A stretch of 64,000 nt of DNA, taken from the NCBI GenBank assembly GCA_016703155.1, contig JADJCP010000002.1:186001-250000 (forward strand). Direction: 5' to 3'. The DNA comes from Hydrogenophilales bacterium (GTDB lineage: Bacteria > Pseudomonadota > Gammaproteobacteria > Burkholderiales > Thiobacillaceae). The notes below the pieces were generated by a model. That model had not been told where the DNA came from. It made no database searches and saw nothing but the letters and a program-made list of their open reading frames with translations. The number at the start of each line of letters is the position of its first letter. Positions within the stretch are counted from its first letter, which is position 1. Below, piece after piece: positions 28,330-38,736 of this stretch. The position numbers and the translations under genes were made by a program.

Positions 28330-29168
28330 TGCCGGATCTCTCGAGTGCCGCTGCCGAGAAGCTACTCGCCGGCATTACCATACCGCCGCGCCCCAGCGTC
28401 GTCACCGCGGTTATGGAAGAGCGCGCCAAGACGGACCCCAATCCCGGGCGCATTGCTCAGCTGATCGCCAACGACGTCGGCCTGAGCGCCGCGGTCCTGA
28501 AGACCATCAACTCACCGTTTTACGGCCTGCGCCGCCGAATTGCCTCAATCGACGAGGCGGTGGCCTTGTTGGGCATGAAGAATATCGGCACCTTGGTGAT
28601 CGGGCACTCCCTGAGCGGCGCCATTCCCTCGAAGGGTCTTGAGCGTTTCTGGGACAGCGCCGCGCGCACCGCCCTGATCGCCTCTCACCTGGCCAAGACC
28701 CTGGGCGCGGTGAGCCGGGAAGATGCCCATCTGTTGGGCCTGTTCCACGATTGTGGCATCCCGCTGTTGCTGGATCGCTTTCCCGATTATAAAGTCACGC
28801 TCCAGCTTGCCAACAATGAACGATCACGGTCATTCACGGACGTGGAAGACGAACGCCATGGCACCAACCATTCGGTAGTCGGCGCACTGCTGGCGGCCAA
28901 CTGGAAACTGCCGACACACATCCGCGATGCCATCGCCAACAACCACGACCTCGGCATCTTCGGCTCCAGCATGCCGTCGGAAGTCCTGAACCTCATCGCC
29001 ACCGTGCATATTGCCGAATACATCGAAAACAGTTACTCGCGCTTGTCCACGGACTGCGAATGGGAAAAGCAGGGCGTCGCGGTCATGACGCAACTGATGA
29101 TCGACGAGGAAAGCGTCGAGGAAATGGCCCGCGACGCCGTGGAAATGATCGAACGATCAGGACTCTGA
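28329..29168 (+). CDS. HDOD domain protein
   Basis: 279 residues. The HDOD domain (about 20-215) shows VGLSAAVLKTINSPFYGLRR, SIDEAVALLGMKNI, and LLGLFHDCGIPLL. HDOD proteins lack phosphodiesterase activity in most cases and act as scaffolds in signalling; many are linked to c-di-GMP or chemotaxis circuits. No second domain is attached. The start overlaps the dapD stop (TGATG), implying translational coupling with a housekeeping gene. Confidence 0.88.
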   Translation: MPDLSSAAAEKLLAGITIPPRPSVVTAVMEERAKTDPNPGRIAQLIANDVGLSAAVLKTINSPFYGLRRRIASIDEAVALLGMKNIGTLVIGHSLSGAIPSKGLERFWDSAARTALIASHLAKTLGAVSREDAHLLGLFHDCGIPLLLDRFPDYKVTLQLANNERSRSFTDVEDERHGTNHSVVGALLAANWKLPTHIRDAIANNHDLGIFGSSMPSEVLNLIATVHIAEYIENSYSRLSTDCEWEKQGVAVMTQLMIDEESVEEMARDAVEMIERSGL

Positions 29169-29180
29169 CCCGGCCTCAAC

Positions 29181-32100
29181 ATGGCATGGCAATTCTGGAT
29201 CGACCGGGGTGGCACGTTCACTGACATCATCGCATGCGCTCCCGACGGGTCACTCATCCAGAGCAAGTTACTTTCCGAAAACCCTGAGCGTTACCGGGAC
29301 GCCGCCATTGCGGGCATCCGTGAAATTCTCGGTGCCGATGCCGGGGAAGTCATCCCGCCCGATCTGGTCGACTCCGTCAAGATGGGCACCACGGTCGGCA
29401 CCAATGCCTTGCTCACCCATGCCGGCGCGCCGACCCTGCTGGTGATTACGGCCGGTTTCGCCGATGCCCTTGAACTCGGTGACCAAGCACGTCCCGACAT
29501 CTTTGCCCTGAACATCAGTAAACCCTCGCCGCTCCATGCCGGTGTCGTCGAAGCACGCGAACGCATTAGCGCCAGCGGCACGATCCTCGATCCGCTCGAT
29601 GAAGCCGACATAACCAATAAACTGGCGCAGGCCTACGCCGACGGACTGCGCAGCTGCGCCATCGCCTTCCTGCATGCCTGGAAGAACCCCGCGCACGAAC
29701 TCCGCGCCGGCGAGATCGCCCACGCCAGGGGCTTCACACAGGTCAGCCTGTCGCATCAGGTCAGCCCGTTGATCAAGTTCATCCCTCGCGCCGAAACCGC
29801 CATCCTCGACGCCACCCTATCGCCGCCGGTACGACGTTATGTCGACCAGGTCGCGGGCGACCTGCCCGTCGATTGCCAGCTTGAGTTCATGCAGTCGAAC
29901 GGCGGGCTCACCGACGCCGCCCACTTTCAAGGCAAGGATAGTGTCCTGTCCGGCCCGGCCGGCGGACTCATCGGCATGGCCAAGGCGGGTACGGCCGCCG
30001 GTTTCGACAAGCTTATCGGTTTCGACATGGGCGGCACGTCGACCGATGTCTCGCTGTACGTCGGCGAATTCGAACGTACTCTGGATACGCGTATTGCCGG
30101 CCATCGTCTACGCTTGCCCATGCTCGGCGTACACACGGTAGCCGCGGGCGGCGGCTCGATCCTGCGTTTCGACGGCAATCGTCTGCTGGCCGGGCCCCAC
30201 TCCGCCGGCAGCCTGCCCGGTCCCCGATGCTACCGCCGCGGCGGTCCGCTCACCGTCACCGACGCCAACCTGCTCACCGGGCGCATCCAGGCCGACCACT
30301 TTCCAGCGCTATTCGGTCCGCACGGCGATCAAGCCCTTGATAGCGACGCTCCCCGCGCCAGCTTTGCCGCACTGGCAGACGAGGTCAACGGCACGTTGGC
30401 TTGCGACTACACCCCGGAGCAGCTCGCTGAAGGTTTCCTGGAAATCGCCGTCGAGCATATGGCTGACGCCATCCGCCACCTCACCCTGGAACGTGGCGTC
30501 GATCCGGCGACATTCACTCTGGTCAGCTTTGGCGGTGCCGGTGGGCAACACGCCTGCGCCGTCGCGGCGCGCCTGGGTATCGGCTCCATCTTGATTTCGC
30601 CGTTTGCATCCGTGCTCTCGGCGTATGGCATTGGTTTGGCGGAACGCCGCGACCTGACCCAGAGCGCCGTCGAAATGGTGCTTGAACCGGCCCTGGCCGG
30701 ACCGCTTGCGGGATTGCCCGCCGAAGAAATCGAGGCCGACGGGCGTACGGTGCGGCGTCGAGCGCAGTTGCGCTATGCCGGCTCGGACACCAGCCTGGCC
30801 ATCGCCCTGGCTGATTTGGCCACCATGCGCGCCACCTTCGATGCCGAACACCGTGCCCGTTTCGGCTTTGCCGACCCCATGCGCACCCTGATCTGCGGAG
30901 CATTGGAAACCGAGCGCATCGCCGGTGGCGGAGAAGCCCATTCGCTGCCACCGCGCACGGGAACGGCGGCCGAACCGATAACCCGGCGCGCCGTTTTCAT
31001 CGGCGGTGTCTGGCACCCGTCCGCGCTTTACACACGCGCATCCATGTGCGCCGAACAAGTGGTCTCCGGTCCGGCGCTGATCGTCGAACCCGGTTCGACG
31101 CTGCTGATCGAGCCAGGCTGGTCTGCGCGCATGACAGCGCGCGGCGATCTCCTGCTGCGCTCGACCGCACCGCGAGCCAGTCGACCGAACCCGGCGCGTG
31201 CCGATCCGACCTGGCTGACCCTGTTCAACCGGCGTTTCATGAGCATTGCCGAGGACATGGGCCGCATCCTGCAAAACACGGCACGCTCGGTGAACATCCG
31301 TGAGCGGCTGGATTTCTCATGCGCCCTGTTCGACTCCGCCGGCAACCTGATCGCCAACGCCCCGCATATTCCGGTGCATCTGGGCAGCATGGGCGATTCG
31401 GTGCGCGCCATCGCCACGAAATTCGTTGGCGCGATGCACGCCGGCGATGCCTACCTGATCAACTCTCCCTATGCCGGCGGCACGCATCTGCCCGACATCA
31501 CCGTGGTCATGCCGGTATTCGATGTCGCCGACGAACACATCAGCTATTACACCGCCGCACGCGCCCATCACGCCGATGTCGGCGGCATCGCCCCCGGCTC
31601 GATGCCCGCCGGCAGCCGCCGTATCGACGAGGAAGGCTGTCTGTCCAATGGCCTGCGCATCGTTGCCGATGGCGCACTGCATGAAAACCGAGGTGCGTCT
31701 CTGGCTGGCGTCGACCCATCCCGCCGCGCGCAATCCAGACCAGAACATCGCCGATCTGAACGCCCAGCTTGCCGCGTGCGTCATGGGTGCCCGCCGACTG
31801 CGCCAGCTTGAGGATGAGGTCGGCGCCGAAGCCGTGGCTGCTTACATGGGCTTTGTGCAGGACCATGCCGAAGCAGCCGTACGCCGCTTGATTGACCGCC
31901 TCGATGACGGCGCTTTCATGCTGCGGCTCGACGACGACAGCCGGATCCAGGTCGCGGTACGCGTCGATCATGGCGCACGCCAAGCCGTCATCGATTTCAC
32001 CGGCACCAGCGCGCAGCAGCCGGGCAATCTCAACGCCCCGGCGAGCATCACGCATTCCGCCGTGCTCTATGTTTTCCGGACTTTGCTGGACTGCGAGATT

Positions 32101-32799
32101 CCATTGAACGCGGGTGTCCTGCGGCCGCTGGAGATTTGCCTGCCACCGGGATCGCTCCTCAACCCGAACCCGCCGGCCGCGGTAGTCGCCGGGAATGTCG
32201 AGACATCCCAGAACATCGTCGATGCACTCTATGGCGCGTTGGGTGCCCTGGCTGCCAGCCAGGGCACCATGAACAATTTCAGCTTCGGCGATGGCCGCTA
32301 CCAGTATTACGAAACCGTCTGCGGCGGGGCCGGCGCCGGACCAAGCTTCGATGGTGCCAGCGCGGTACACACGCACATGACCAACTCGCGGCTCACGGAT
32401 CCCGAAATCCTCGAAGCGAATTTCCCGGTGCGCATCGAAGCCTTCGGAATACGCCGCGGATCGGGCGGTCAAGGTGCCCACTCCGGCGGTGACGGTATCG
32501 TTCGGCACTTGCGCTTCCTGGCCCCCATGCAGGCCAACCTGATCGCCTCGCGGCGCCTTGTCGCACCCTTTGGCCTGGCTGGCGGCGGCCCAGGACTGAC
32601 CGGCCGGCAATGGTTGGAACGCGCCGACGGCAGCCTCCAGCGACTCGCCGGGATCGCCGAATTCAGCGTGGTCGCAGGTGATTTATTTGTGCTCGAAACG
32701 CCAGGGGGTGGCGGCTATGGCGCCCCATCGGCCGGCACGGACCAAGTCCGTGGCGAATCTGGCCTTGAGGCGCACCCCTATCGGGGCAGCACGCAATAG
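29181..32799 (+). CDS. oplAH: 5-oxoprolinase / hydantoinase A-B fusion, one frameshift
   Basis: About 1205 residues once the frame is repaired. The HyuA-type ATPase half (WIDRGGTFTDIIA at residues 6-18, then GFDMGGTSTDVSLYVGEFER) is followed from about residue 675 by the HyuB half (RFMSIAEDMGRILQNTARSV, SPYAGGTHLPDITVV). Such single-chain enzymes hydrolyse 5-oxo-L-proline to glutamate with ATP. The break is at CC 31688-31689: removing one C restores LHENEVRLWLASTHPAARNP. It falls well inside the HyuB half, so this is not a natural hyuA/hyuB boundary. The ATG at 29181 is 12 bp after the HDOD stop. Confidence 0.88.
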
Positions 32800-32901
32800 T
32801 TGGCTGGATAGGTTTGGAAAATCATGGGCGCGCGCGTGGCGCGGTGAAGCGGCTATGTCACAATTACCGCTTGTCGATGCATAACCAGCTAAGGAGTCAG
32901 C

Positions 32902-33933
32902 ATGGCCGTACGCAAAAGCCCCGATCCAGCAACCACCACCACGCCCCGCCGTTCGCGCCGCCCCGCCGCCGCCAAGGCCAAGCCTGAGGTCAAGCTGGAC
33001 GAACTCCCCGTCGACATGAGCAATACCCCGAACCCGGAGGCCGCCGCCGAAATCGAGGCGGTCAGCCAGGGGCACATGGCCGAGGTGGTTGCGCACGCGC
33101 CACACGGCACCAATGAAGAGAGCGATTACGCGCCGCTGCCGGAAAGCTACCCCTATCGCACCCGCATCCGCCGCAAGGACTATGAAGACCAGAAGGCCAA
33201 CCTGCAGATCGAACTGCTCAAGGTGCAGAACTGGGTCAAGGAAACCGGCCAGAAGGTCGTCATCCTCTTCGAAGGCCGCGATGCGGCCGGCAAGGGCGGC
33301 ACCATCAAGCGCTACATGGAACATCTGAATCCACGCGGCGCACGCGTCGTCGCCCTGGAAAAACCCTCCGAGCAGGAACGCGGCCAATGGTATTTCCAGC
33401 GTTATATCCAGCACTTCCCGACCGCCGGCGAGATGGTCTTCTACGACCGCTCCTGGTACAACCGCGCTGGCGTCGAGCGCGTCATGGGCTTCTGCACGCC
33501 GCACGATTACCTGGAGTTCATGCGCCAGACGCCGCAATTGGAGCGCATGCTGGTCAACAGCGGCATCTGGTTCTTCAAGTACTGGTTCTCGGTGAGCCGC
33601 GAAGAGCAGCTACGCCGCTTCATTGCCCGCCGTGACGACCCGCTCAAGCACTGGAAGCTGTCGCCGATCGACATCCAGTCGCTGGACAAGTGGGACGACT
33701 ACACCGAGGCCAAGAAGGCGATGTTCTTCCACACCGATACCGCCGACGCACCCTGGATTGTCGTCAAGTCGGACGACAAAAAGCGCGCCCGGCTCAACTG
33801 CATGCGCCACTTTCTGCACACCCTGCCCTATCCGGACAAGAACCCCCACATTGCGCATGCTCCAGATCCCCTTTTGGTGGGCTCAGGCTCGGATGTCCTG
33901 GCGGGCGAAGAAACGGCGATGACCAAGTTCTGA
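32902..33933 (+). CDS. ppk2: Polyphosphate kinase 2
   Basis: 343 residues. PPK2 uses polyphosphate to phosphorylate nucleotides or the reverse. The first ~75 residues are a low-complexity basic and acidic leader; the catalytic domain then shows RIRRKDYEDQKANLQIELLK, Walker A GRDAAGKGGTIK (about 125-136), RGQWYFQRYIQHFP, Walker B-like EMVFYDRSWYNRAGVERVMG (about 175-194), and KYWFSVSREEQLRRF. Single-domain size and motifs fit PPK2 class I. The ATG at 32902 follows AAGGAGTCAGC. It is probably transcribed alone. Confidence 0.94.
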   Translation: MAVRKSPDPATTTTPRRSRRPAAAKAKPEVKLDELPVDMSNTPNPEAAAEIEAVSQGHMAEVVAHAPHGTNEESDYAPLPESYPYRTRIRRKDYEDQKANLQIELLKVQNWVKETGQKVVILFEGRDAAGKGGTIKRYMEHLNPRGARVVALEKPSEQERGQWYFQRYIQHFPTAGEMVFYDRSWYNRAGVERVMGFCTPHDYLEFMRQTPQLERMLVNSGIWFFKYWFSVSREEQLRRFIARRDDPLKHWKLSPIDIQSLDKWDDYTEAKKAMFFHTDTADAPWIVVKSDDKKRARLNCMRHFLHTLPYPDKNPHIAHAPDPLLVGSGSDVLAGEETAMTKF

Positions 33934-34049
33934 CACGCCTGTCGCTCTGGTTTCCGCGCGTAAGCTGATGGCATCTACGCGAGAACTTAGCTTTTTTTGG
34001 TTCGGCCGGTGCTGGAGGCCCAGCACAACGTCACGGTTGGCGGCTCGGA

Positions 34050-34536
34050 TCATGCCGCAAGCAGCGCTTCAATTTGCGTCGTCATCTCCGCCGGCGTCGT
34101 CCCCGGGGCATAACGGCCGCTAACCTGCCCCTGCCGGTCAACCAGAAACTTGGTGAAATTCCACTTGATCGCCTCGGTGCCCAACAGGCCCGGGGCGGCG
34201 TGTTTCAGATACTGGTACAACGGATGCGCGCCAGCGCCGTTCACCTCGATCTTGGCGTAGAGAGGGAAGCTGACGTCATAGGTAGTCGAGCAGAAGCTGG
34301 CAATCTCTGTCGCATTGCCCGGTTCCTGGGCACCAAACTGGTTGCAGGGAAACCCCATCACCACCAGCCCGCGTGCTCCGTATTTGCGCCAGAGCAACTC
34401 CAGACCGGCATATTGCGGTGTAAACCCGCAGCGGCTTGCGACGTTGACAATCAGCAACACCTTGCCGGCATGCGGATAGCACCTCCTCGGTCGCGTCGAT
34501 GCGTTCCACCCGAAAATCATGGACGCCAACACTCAT
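34050..34536 (-). CDS. Glutathione peroxidase family protein, frameshift near N-terminus
   Basis: About 161 residues. The body is a standard Cys-type Gpx/BtuE: NVASRCGFTPQY with the peroxidatic Cys, GFPCNQFGAQEPG with the active-site Gln, and IKWNFTKFLV with the active-site Trp. It reduces hydroperoxides, usually with thioredoxin in bacteria. The start MSVGVHDFRVERIDATEE lies in another frame; the junction is between 34470 and 34486, where removing one base or adding two joins them. The start codon overlaps the yaeQ stop (ATGA), so the two are translationally coupled. Confidence 0.85.
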
Positions 34537-35075
34537 GCCGGCGCCTTGAGGGTGACCAATGGCACTGGCACACTTTCCGTTTCACTGTTCAACCAGATCT
34601 CGCCGTCCTGAACCATGCATTGCAAGCGCATACCGCGTTGCGCCAGGCCGGCGAGTTGCCGGCAGGTTTCGACCGGCAGTTGCAGCACGCTGAGATTGCT
34701 CAGGCGCGTCAGTTTGTCGGCAATCTGGCGCCACCAGATATCGCTGCTCGAGCTGTAACACAGCACCAGCACCTGATCGGCCCGGCCACAGGCCTTGCGG
34801 ATGCGCGCCTCGTCGGGCTGGCCGAGATCGACCCAGAGCTTGATGGCGCCGGTCAGATCCTTGATCCAGATATCCGGCTCGTCGACATCCGACAAGCCTT
34901 TGGTGAAGGCGATGCCCTCCTCCGCTTTCAAGGCATAGGCCAGCACCCGGGCCATCATGCGCTCGTCGTTTTCGGACGGATGCCGAGCGATGGTGAGGTT
35001 GTGCTCGGCGTAATAATGCCGATCCATGTCGGCGATTTGCAGTTCGGCTTTATAGATGGTGGCTTTCAGAGCCAT
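34533..35075 (-). CDS. yaeQ: YaeQ family protein
   Basis: 180 residues, the full length of the family (MALKATIYKAELQIADMDRH, ARHPSENDERMMARVLAYAL, DEPDIWIKDLTGAIKLWVDL). YaeQ has a PD-(D/E)xK nuclease-like fold, with the acidic/basic core visible in EPDIWIKD; it was once proposed to act in RfaH-related transcription control, but its job is unsettled. It is first in a two-gene unit with the glutathione peroxidase. Confidence 0.92.
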   Translation of the reverse strand: MALKATIYKAELQIADMDRHYYAEHNLTIARHPSENDERMMARVLAYALKAEEGIAFTKGLSDVDEPDIWIKDLTGAIKLWVDLGQPDEARIRKACGRADQVLVLCYSSSSDIWWRQIADKLTRLSNLSVLQLPVETCRQLAGLAQRGMRLQCMVQDGEIWLNSETESVPVPLVTLKAPA

Positions 35076-35197
35076 GTCGGCAGCAATTCAAGGAGTCCAA
35101 GAGACGCGGATTGTACGCTCGATGCCGCGACAAACGGACTTAACGGGGGGACACTTGCAATCCGCTCGCCCAAGCCGGATAGTATGCTTAGAGCTTG

Positions 35198-35915
35198 ATG
35201 GAATCCAACATAGCCCAGATGCAACACTCCACTGCCCTTTACCCGCACATCCTGTGGTTAGCCGCGGGGCTTGTGGCTATGCCCATGGCGGCCCACGCTA
35301 CAAGCGACGCCAAACCGGCCGCGCATGCCGCCAGCCGCAAACCACCCCAAACCCGAAACCATGCCGATTGGCTGAAGCAGGCGCAGACGCTGGAACAAAG
35401 CGAGGCTTGGGCCGCGCTCCTGGAGTGGGCCGAAAAATGGGCTGCCAGCGATTCCCGCAGTGCCATGGCCCGATACGTCCAGGGCCGGGCATACAGTGGC
35501 CTGAAGCGCTACCCCGAGGCCATCGGCGCCTATCTGCATACCCTGCGGCTCAACCCCGATGACGTCTATGCCCTGAACAATCTCGGCAATGCCTATCGCC
35601 AGATCGGCCGTTTCCCAGGATGCCTTGCTGAGCTATCGCGAGGCCTTGCGCGTCAATCCGGACTGCATCCGCGCCTGGTATAACATCGGTGTTACCTACT
35701 ATGGACTGAAGGGCCAGACTGGCGTCAGCGAAGCCCTCAAGGAAGCCGAGGGCATCAACCCGGAAATCGCCGTAGCATGGCACAACCTGTTCCTCAACTA
35801 CACGCGTGGCGACGACGAAATCGCCACCATGGAAGCCGTGCGCAACCTGGGCCGGCAGAATCCGGCGGATCTCGACAAGTTGTTCAATATATTATTGAGC
35901 CGACTCGACGCTTGA
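35198..35915 (+). CDS. Exported TPR-repeat protein, one frameshift
   Basis: About 238 residues. A signal peptide (hydrophobic ILWLAAGLVAMPMAAHA) precedes a basic linker and then tetratricopeptide repeats (RYPEAIGAYLHTLRLNPDDV, YALNNLGNAYRQIGRF, QDALLSYREALRVNPDCIRA, WYNIGVTYYGLKGQTG). The frame breaks at CCC 35614-35616; removing one C gives a continuous repeat (GRFQDALLSYREAL). I use the ATG at 35198; 35219 is also possible and places the signal peptide at the very N-terminus. TPRs mediate protein contacts in the periplasm; the partner is unknown. A putative outer-membrane barrel is encoded next. Confidence 0.82.
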
Positions 35916-36080
35916 TCTCATCGGGTCATATCCGAGTGCTCTTGGCTCTGGTTTTGTCGTTTGCGCCCAAGCCGGTCGCCCAATAAAACACCGCTCCAAC
36001 CGGAAAATACCGCCAAGTTGACGCACGGCAGCATTCCCGTTACAAAGCCCCGGAATAACAACCGCCAGTCAGGAGAGTCC

Positions 36081-36986
36081 ATGTCCGCTCAGCGTGTCGC
36101 GCGCCACCTCGGCACGCTCCTAATCCTCGCCATGCCCATGGCCGCTCTCGCCGGTGGCGATGCCGCCATAACCCTGGGCACCGGCCCCAGCGGCTTCGAC
36201 TCACGTGCCATCGATGCCGGAATCGACCTCGGCGCCCTACCCCTGCACGTCAATGCCGGCTATTTCTCCGCCTCGTCGGGCGGCGAAACCACCCTGGAAC
36301 AAGCCAACGCCGGTCTGGACTGGCAAGTCAGCGAATCCGTAGCGGTGAATCTGGGCATGAGCCGTATCGATGACGACATCTTCATCATGGACGGCACCGA
36401 CATCGGTATCGACATCGGCCTGAACACACTCTGGAACAGCAAGAAGCGCACCAATCTCAACCTGGCCGTGGGCCGCATGGAATACGGCCCGGACACCGAC
36501 CGCGGCCTGCCTGCCGCCCTGCTGAATGCCCTCCCAGTGCAGAACCGCTACAGCATCGGTCTGAGCCAGAGTCTCACCGAAAGCCTCACCGCGAATCTCG
36601 GCTACGACTATTACGACTACACAGAAGACCCCGCCGCCCTGGCCCGTTCAATCGACCTCGCCTTCCTGAAACGCGGCCGCTTCCCGCCGAACTCGGCATT
36701 CACCATTGCCGCCTTCCCTGACAGAACCTGGAGCGCCGGCCTGGACTGGGAAGTCGGCGGCAATATCGGCCTCGACCTGTCCTACAGCCACACCGAAACG
36801 GTCATCGGCCAGAAACTGAAAAACACCAGCTTGGGCTTCACCCATTATGGCGAGGTATTCACCTTCGGCGTCAGCATCAGCCGTAGCAGCAGTACCGAGG
36901 TCAAAACCGAGCGGCTCGATATCACGGCATTCCCATCAAGCAGCGACACTTACGTCGACTTCAGAATCGGCATGAAATTTGATTGA
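36081..36986 (+). CDS. Putative outer-membrane beta-barrel protein, unknown
   Basis: 301 residues from the ATG at 36081, after AGGAGAG. A signal peptide ends near PMAALA-GG (residues 22-26). The rest alternates polar and hydrophobic residues with aromatic-girdle positions, as in a porin-like barrel (PLHVNAGYFSASSG, ESVAVNLGMSRIDDD, ESLTANLGYDYYDYTED, NIGLDLSYSHTETVIG), and ends in FRIGMKFD rather than the usual terminal Phe. I do not recognise a family. It follows the exported TPR gene in the same direction after 165 bp, so the two may act together in the envelope. Confidence 0.65.
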   Translation: MSAQRVARHLGTLLILAMPMAALAGGDAAITLGTGPSGFDSRAIDAGIDLGALPLHVNAGYFSASSGGETTLEQANAGLDWQVSESVAVNLGMSRIDDDIFIMDGTDIGIDIGLNTLWNSKKRTNLNLAVGRMEYGPDTDRGLPAALLNALPVQNRYSIGLSQSLTESLTANLGYDYYDYTEDPAALARSIDLAFLKRGRFPPNSAFTIAAFPDRTWSAGLDWEVGGNIGLDLSYSHTETVIGQKLKNTSLGFTHYGEVFTFGVSISRSSSTEVKTERLDITAFPSSSDTYVDFRIGMKFD

Positions 36987-37004
36987 TTTCTACGCCAAAG
37001 CCAT

Positions 37005-37026
37005 ACGAGCCAGCCCCCTGGCTCGT
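37005..37026. other. Hairpin downstream of the barrel gene
   Basis: Perfect 9-bp stem ACGAGCCAG/CTGGCTCGT with a CCCC loop, 18 bp after the stop codon. No T run follows on either strand, so it may protect an mRNA end rather than terminate by itself. The remaining ~200 bp up to sucB show no gene. Confidence 0.5.
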
Positions 37027-37236
37027 GTCGAAGTCACACACTTGCTGCTTTATGCGCGTCGCTCAGACACCCCTACATAGCAACCCAAGGAGAGAGCGCT
37101 CCCTTTGCTATGTTTCAGTAATTCATTGAATTTATGGCAGGTCTAGCACCCACAGGAGGCATGTCAGGCCTCGCAGGCTCGACCCGACCGCTGCGGCGTC
37201 GCAGCCTCCCCATTATTTCAAAGGGGGTGTGTCGGA

Positions 37237-38490
37237 TCAGAGCTCCAGCAAAAGCCGCGCCGGGTCTTCCAGGGCATCCTTGACATAGCGCAGGAAGCTG
37301 ACGGCTTCCTTGCCGTCGACGATGCGATGGTCGTAGGACAAGGCGATATACATCATCGGCCGGATGACCACCTGGCCGTTCGCGGCAATCGGCCGGTCCT
37401 GAATCTTGTGCAGGCCCATGACGCCGGATTGCGGTGGGTTGAGGATGGGCGTGGACATCAGCGAACCGAAGACGCCGCCGTTGGAAATGGTGAAGGTGCC
37501 GCCGGTCAGCTCATCCATGGTGAGGTCAAGGCTGTTGGCGCGCTTGCCGAAGTCGACGATGCGTTTTTCGACATCGGCGAAGCTCATGGTGTCGGTATCG
37601 CGCAGGATGGGCACGACCAAGCCGCGCTCGGAACTGACGGCGACGCCGATGTCGTAGTAGTCGTGATAGAGGATGTCGCGGCCATCGACGCTGGCATTGA
37701 CCACCGGGTATTGCTTGAGCGCCTGGGTGGTCGCCTTGACGAAGAACGACATGAAGCCGAGTTTGACGCCATGTTCCTTCTGGAATTTTTCCTGATAGCG
37801 GCTGCGCAGTTCCTGCACCGGCAGCATGTCAATTTCATTGAAGGTGGTGAGGATGGCGGCGTTGTGCTGCGCTTCGACCATGCGCTCGGCGATGCGCAGC
37901 CGCAGCCGGCTCATCGGCACATGGCGCGTGCTGCGCACCCGTTCCCCGGCGGGCGGGCAGGGCGGGCATGCCGCCGCTTCGCCGGGCTTCGCAGCGGCGC
38001 TCTGGGTTGCGGCGGCGACCGGCTGGGCAGACGCGGTGGCTGGCTCGGCTGGCTTGGGGTCATGTTTGCGGGCGGAGGGCGGCAGGTGCTCCTGGGCCGT
38101 ACTCGCGACCGGGGCGGCGGCCGGCAGGGCGGCCACGGGCGCCGGGGCGACCGGGGTGGGAGCTTGGGCCGCGATCGGCGCGGTGACAGGCTTCGCGGCC
38201 GGCGGCGTCGGCACATGCGCGGTGACGGCGCCGACGGCAATCTCGGCGTTGGCATCGGCCTCGACCATGGCAAGGATGTCGCCAGCGCGGACGTCGGTGC
38301 CGGCAGGGATGCGAATCTCGGCAAGCCGCCCGGAGACCGGCGCTGGGATTTCCAGTACGACCTTGTCGGTTTCGATGTCGGCCAGGGTTTCATCGCGCTT
38401 CACCATATCGCCTGGCTGTTTGCGCCATTCCAGAAGGGTGCCGGACTGCACGGACTCGGAAAACTCGGGGGATTTGACTTCGATGAGCAT
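37237..38490 (-). CDS. sucB: 2-oxoglutarate dehydrogenase E2, dihydrolipoyl succinyltransferase
   Basis: 417 residues. N-terminal lipoyl domain with the lipoyl-lysine in DIETDKVVLEI (about 39-49), an Ala/Pro-rich linker (about 90-165), a short region before SRLRLRIAERMVEAQ that holds a weak peripheral-subunit-binding domain, and the catalytic core ending in SYDHRIVDGKEAV with the active-site His. The E2 of the TCA-cycle 2-oxoglutarate complex. sucA and lpd normally flank it but neither is within the window. The linker contains CPPCPP, which is unusual. A near-copy of the PhaR palindrome lies 52 bp upstream of the start. Confidence 0.92.
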   Translation of the reverse strand: MLIEVKSPEFSESVQSGTLLEWRKQPGDMVKRDETLADIETDKVVLEIPAPVSGRLAEIRIPAGTDVRAGDILAMVEADANAEIAVGAVTAHVPTPPAAKPVTAPIAAQAPTPVAPAPVAALPAAAPVASTAQEHLPPSARKHDPKPAEPATASAQPVAAATQSAAAKPGEAAACPPCPPAGERVRSTRHVPMSRLRLRIAERMVEAQHNAAILTTFNEIDMLPVQELRSRYQEKFQKEHGVKLGFMSFFVKATTQALKQYPVVNASVDGRDILYHDYYDIGVAVSSERGLVVPILRDTDTMSFADVEKRIVDFGKRANSLDLTMDELTGGTFTISNGGVFGSLMSTPILNPPQSGVMGLHKIQDRPIAANGQVVIRPMMYIALSYDHRIVDGKEAVSFLRYVKDALEDPARLLLEL

Positions 38491-38541
38491 GGGGCCTCGC
38501 GGAAAGAGTCTGGAAATGACACAGCACCGATGTGACTATAT

Positions 38542-38556
38542 TTGCGCAATGCACAA
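38542..38556. promoter_or_regulatory. Putative PhaR-type box upstream of sucB
   Basis: TTGCGCAATGCACAA matches 14 of 15 positions of the perfect palindrome at 2927-2941. On the sucB strand it directly abuts a TATAGT that could serve as -10. It lies in the 246-bp divergent region between sucB and pit, which otherwise shows no gene. Confidence 0.5.
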
Positions 38557-38736
38557 CCGGCGTCAAAGGGAAAGATCAACCGCATCGCGATTCCACCTCT
38601 GGATCACCATACCTGCATGGCGGAATCACGATGCGCAAGCCGCGAGACACCGCTCGCACAAGAAAATTACAGTTTCACTGGCCAACGCCGATACAGACTT
38701 ACCAGCCAAGCACGAGAAACCTACTTCTCGACACAC

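Noticed and set aside
29181..32799. Two separate genes hyuA and hyuB
   Set aside because: The break lies about 160 residues inside the HyuB half, and a one-base correction gives a continuous 5-oxoprolinase-length protein.
34009..34026. GTGCTGG/CCAGCAC hairpin beside gpx as a terminator
   Set aside because: No T run follows on the gpx strand. A T7 run nearby (about 33989-33995) has only a weak stem before it, so I did not call a terminator for ppk2 either.
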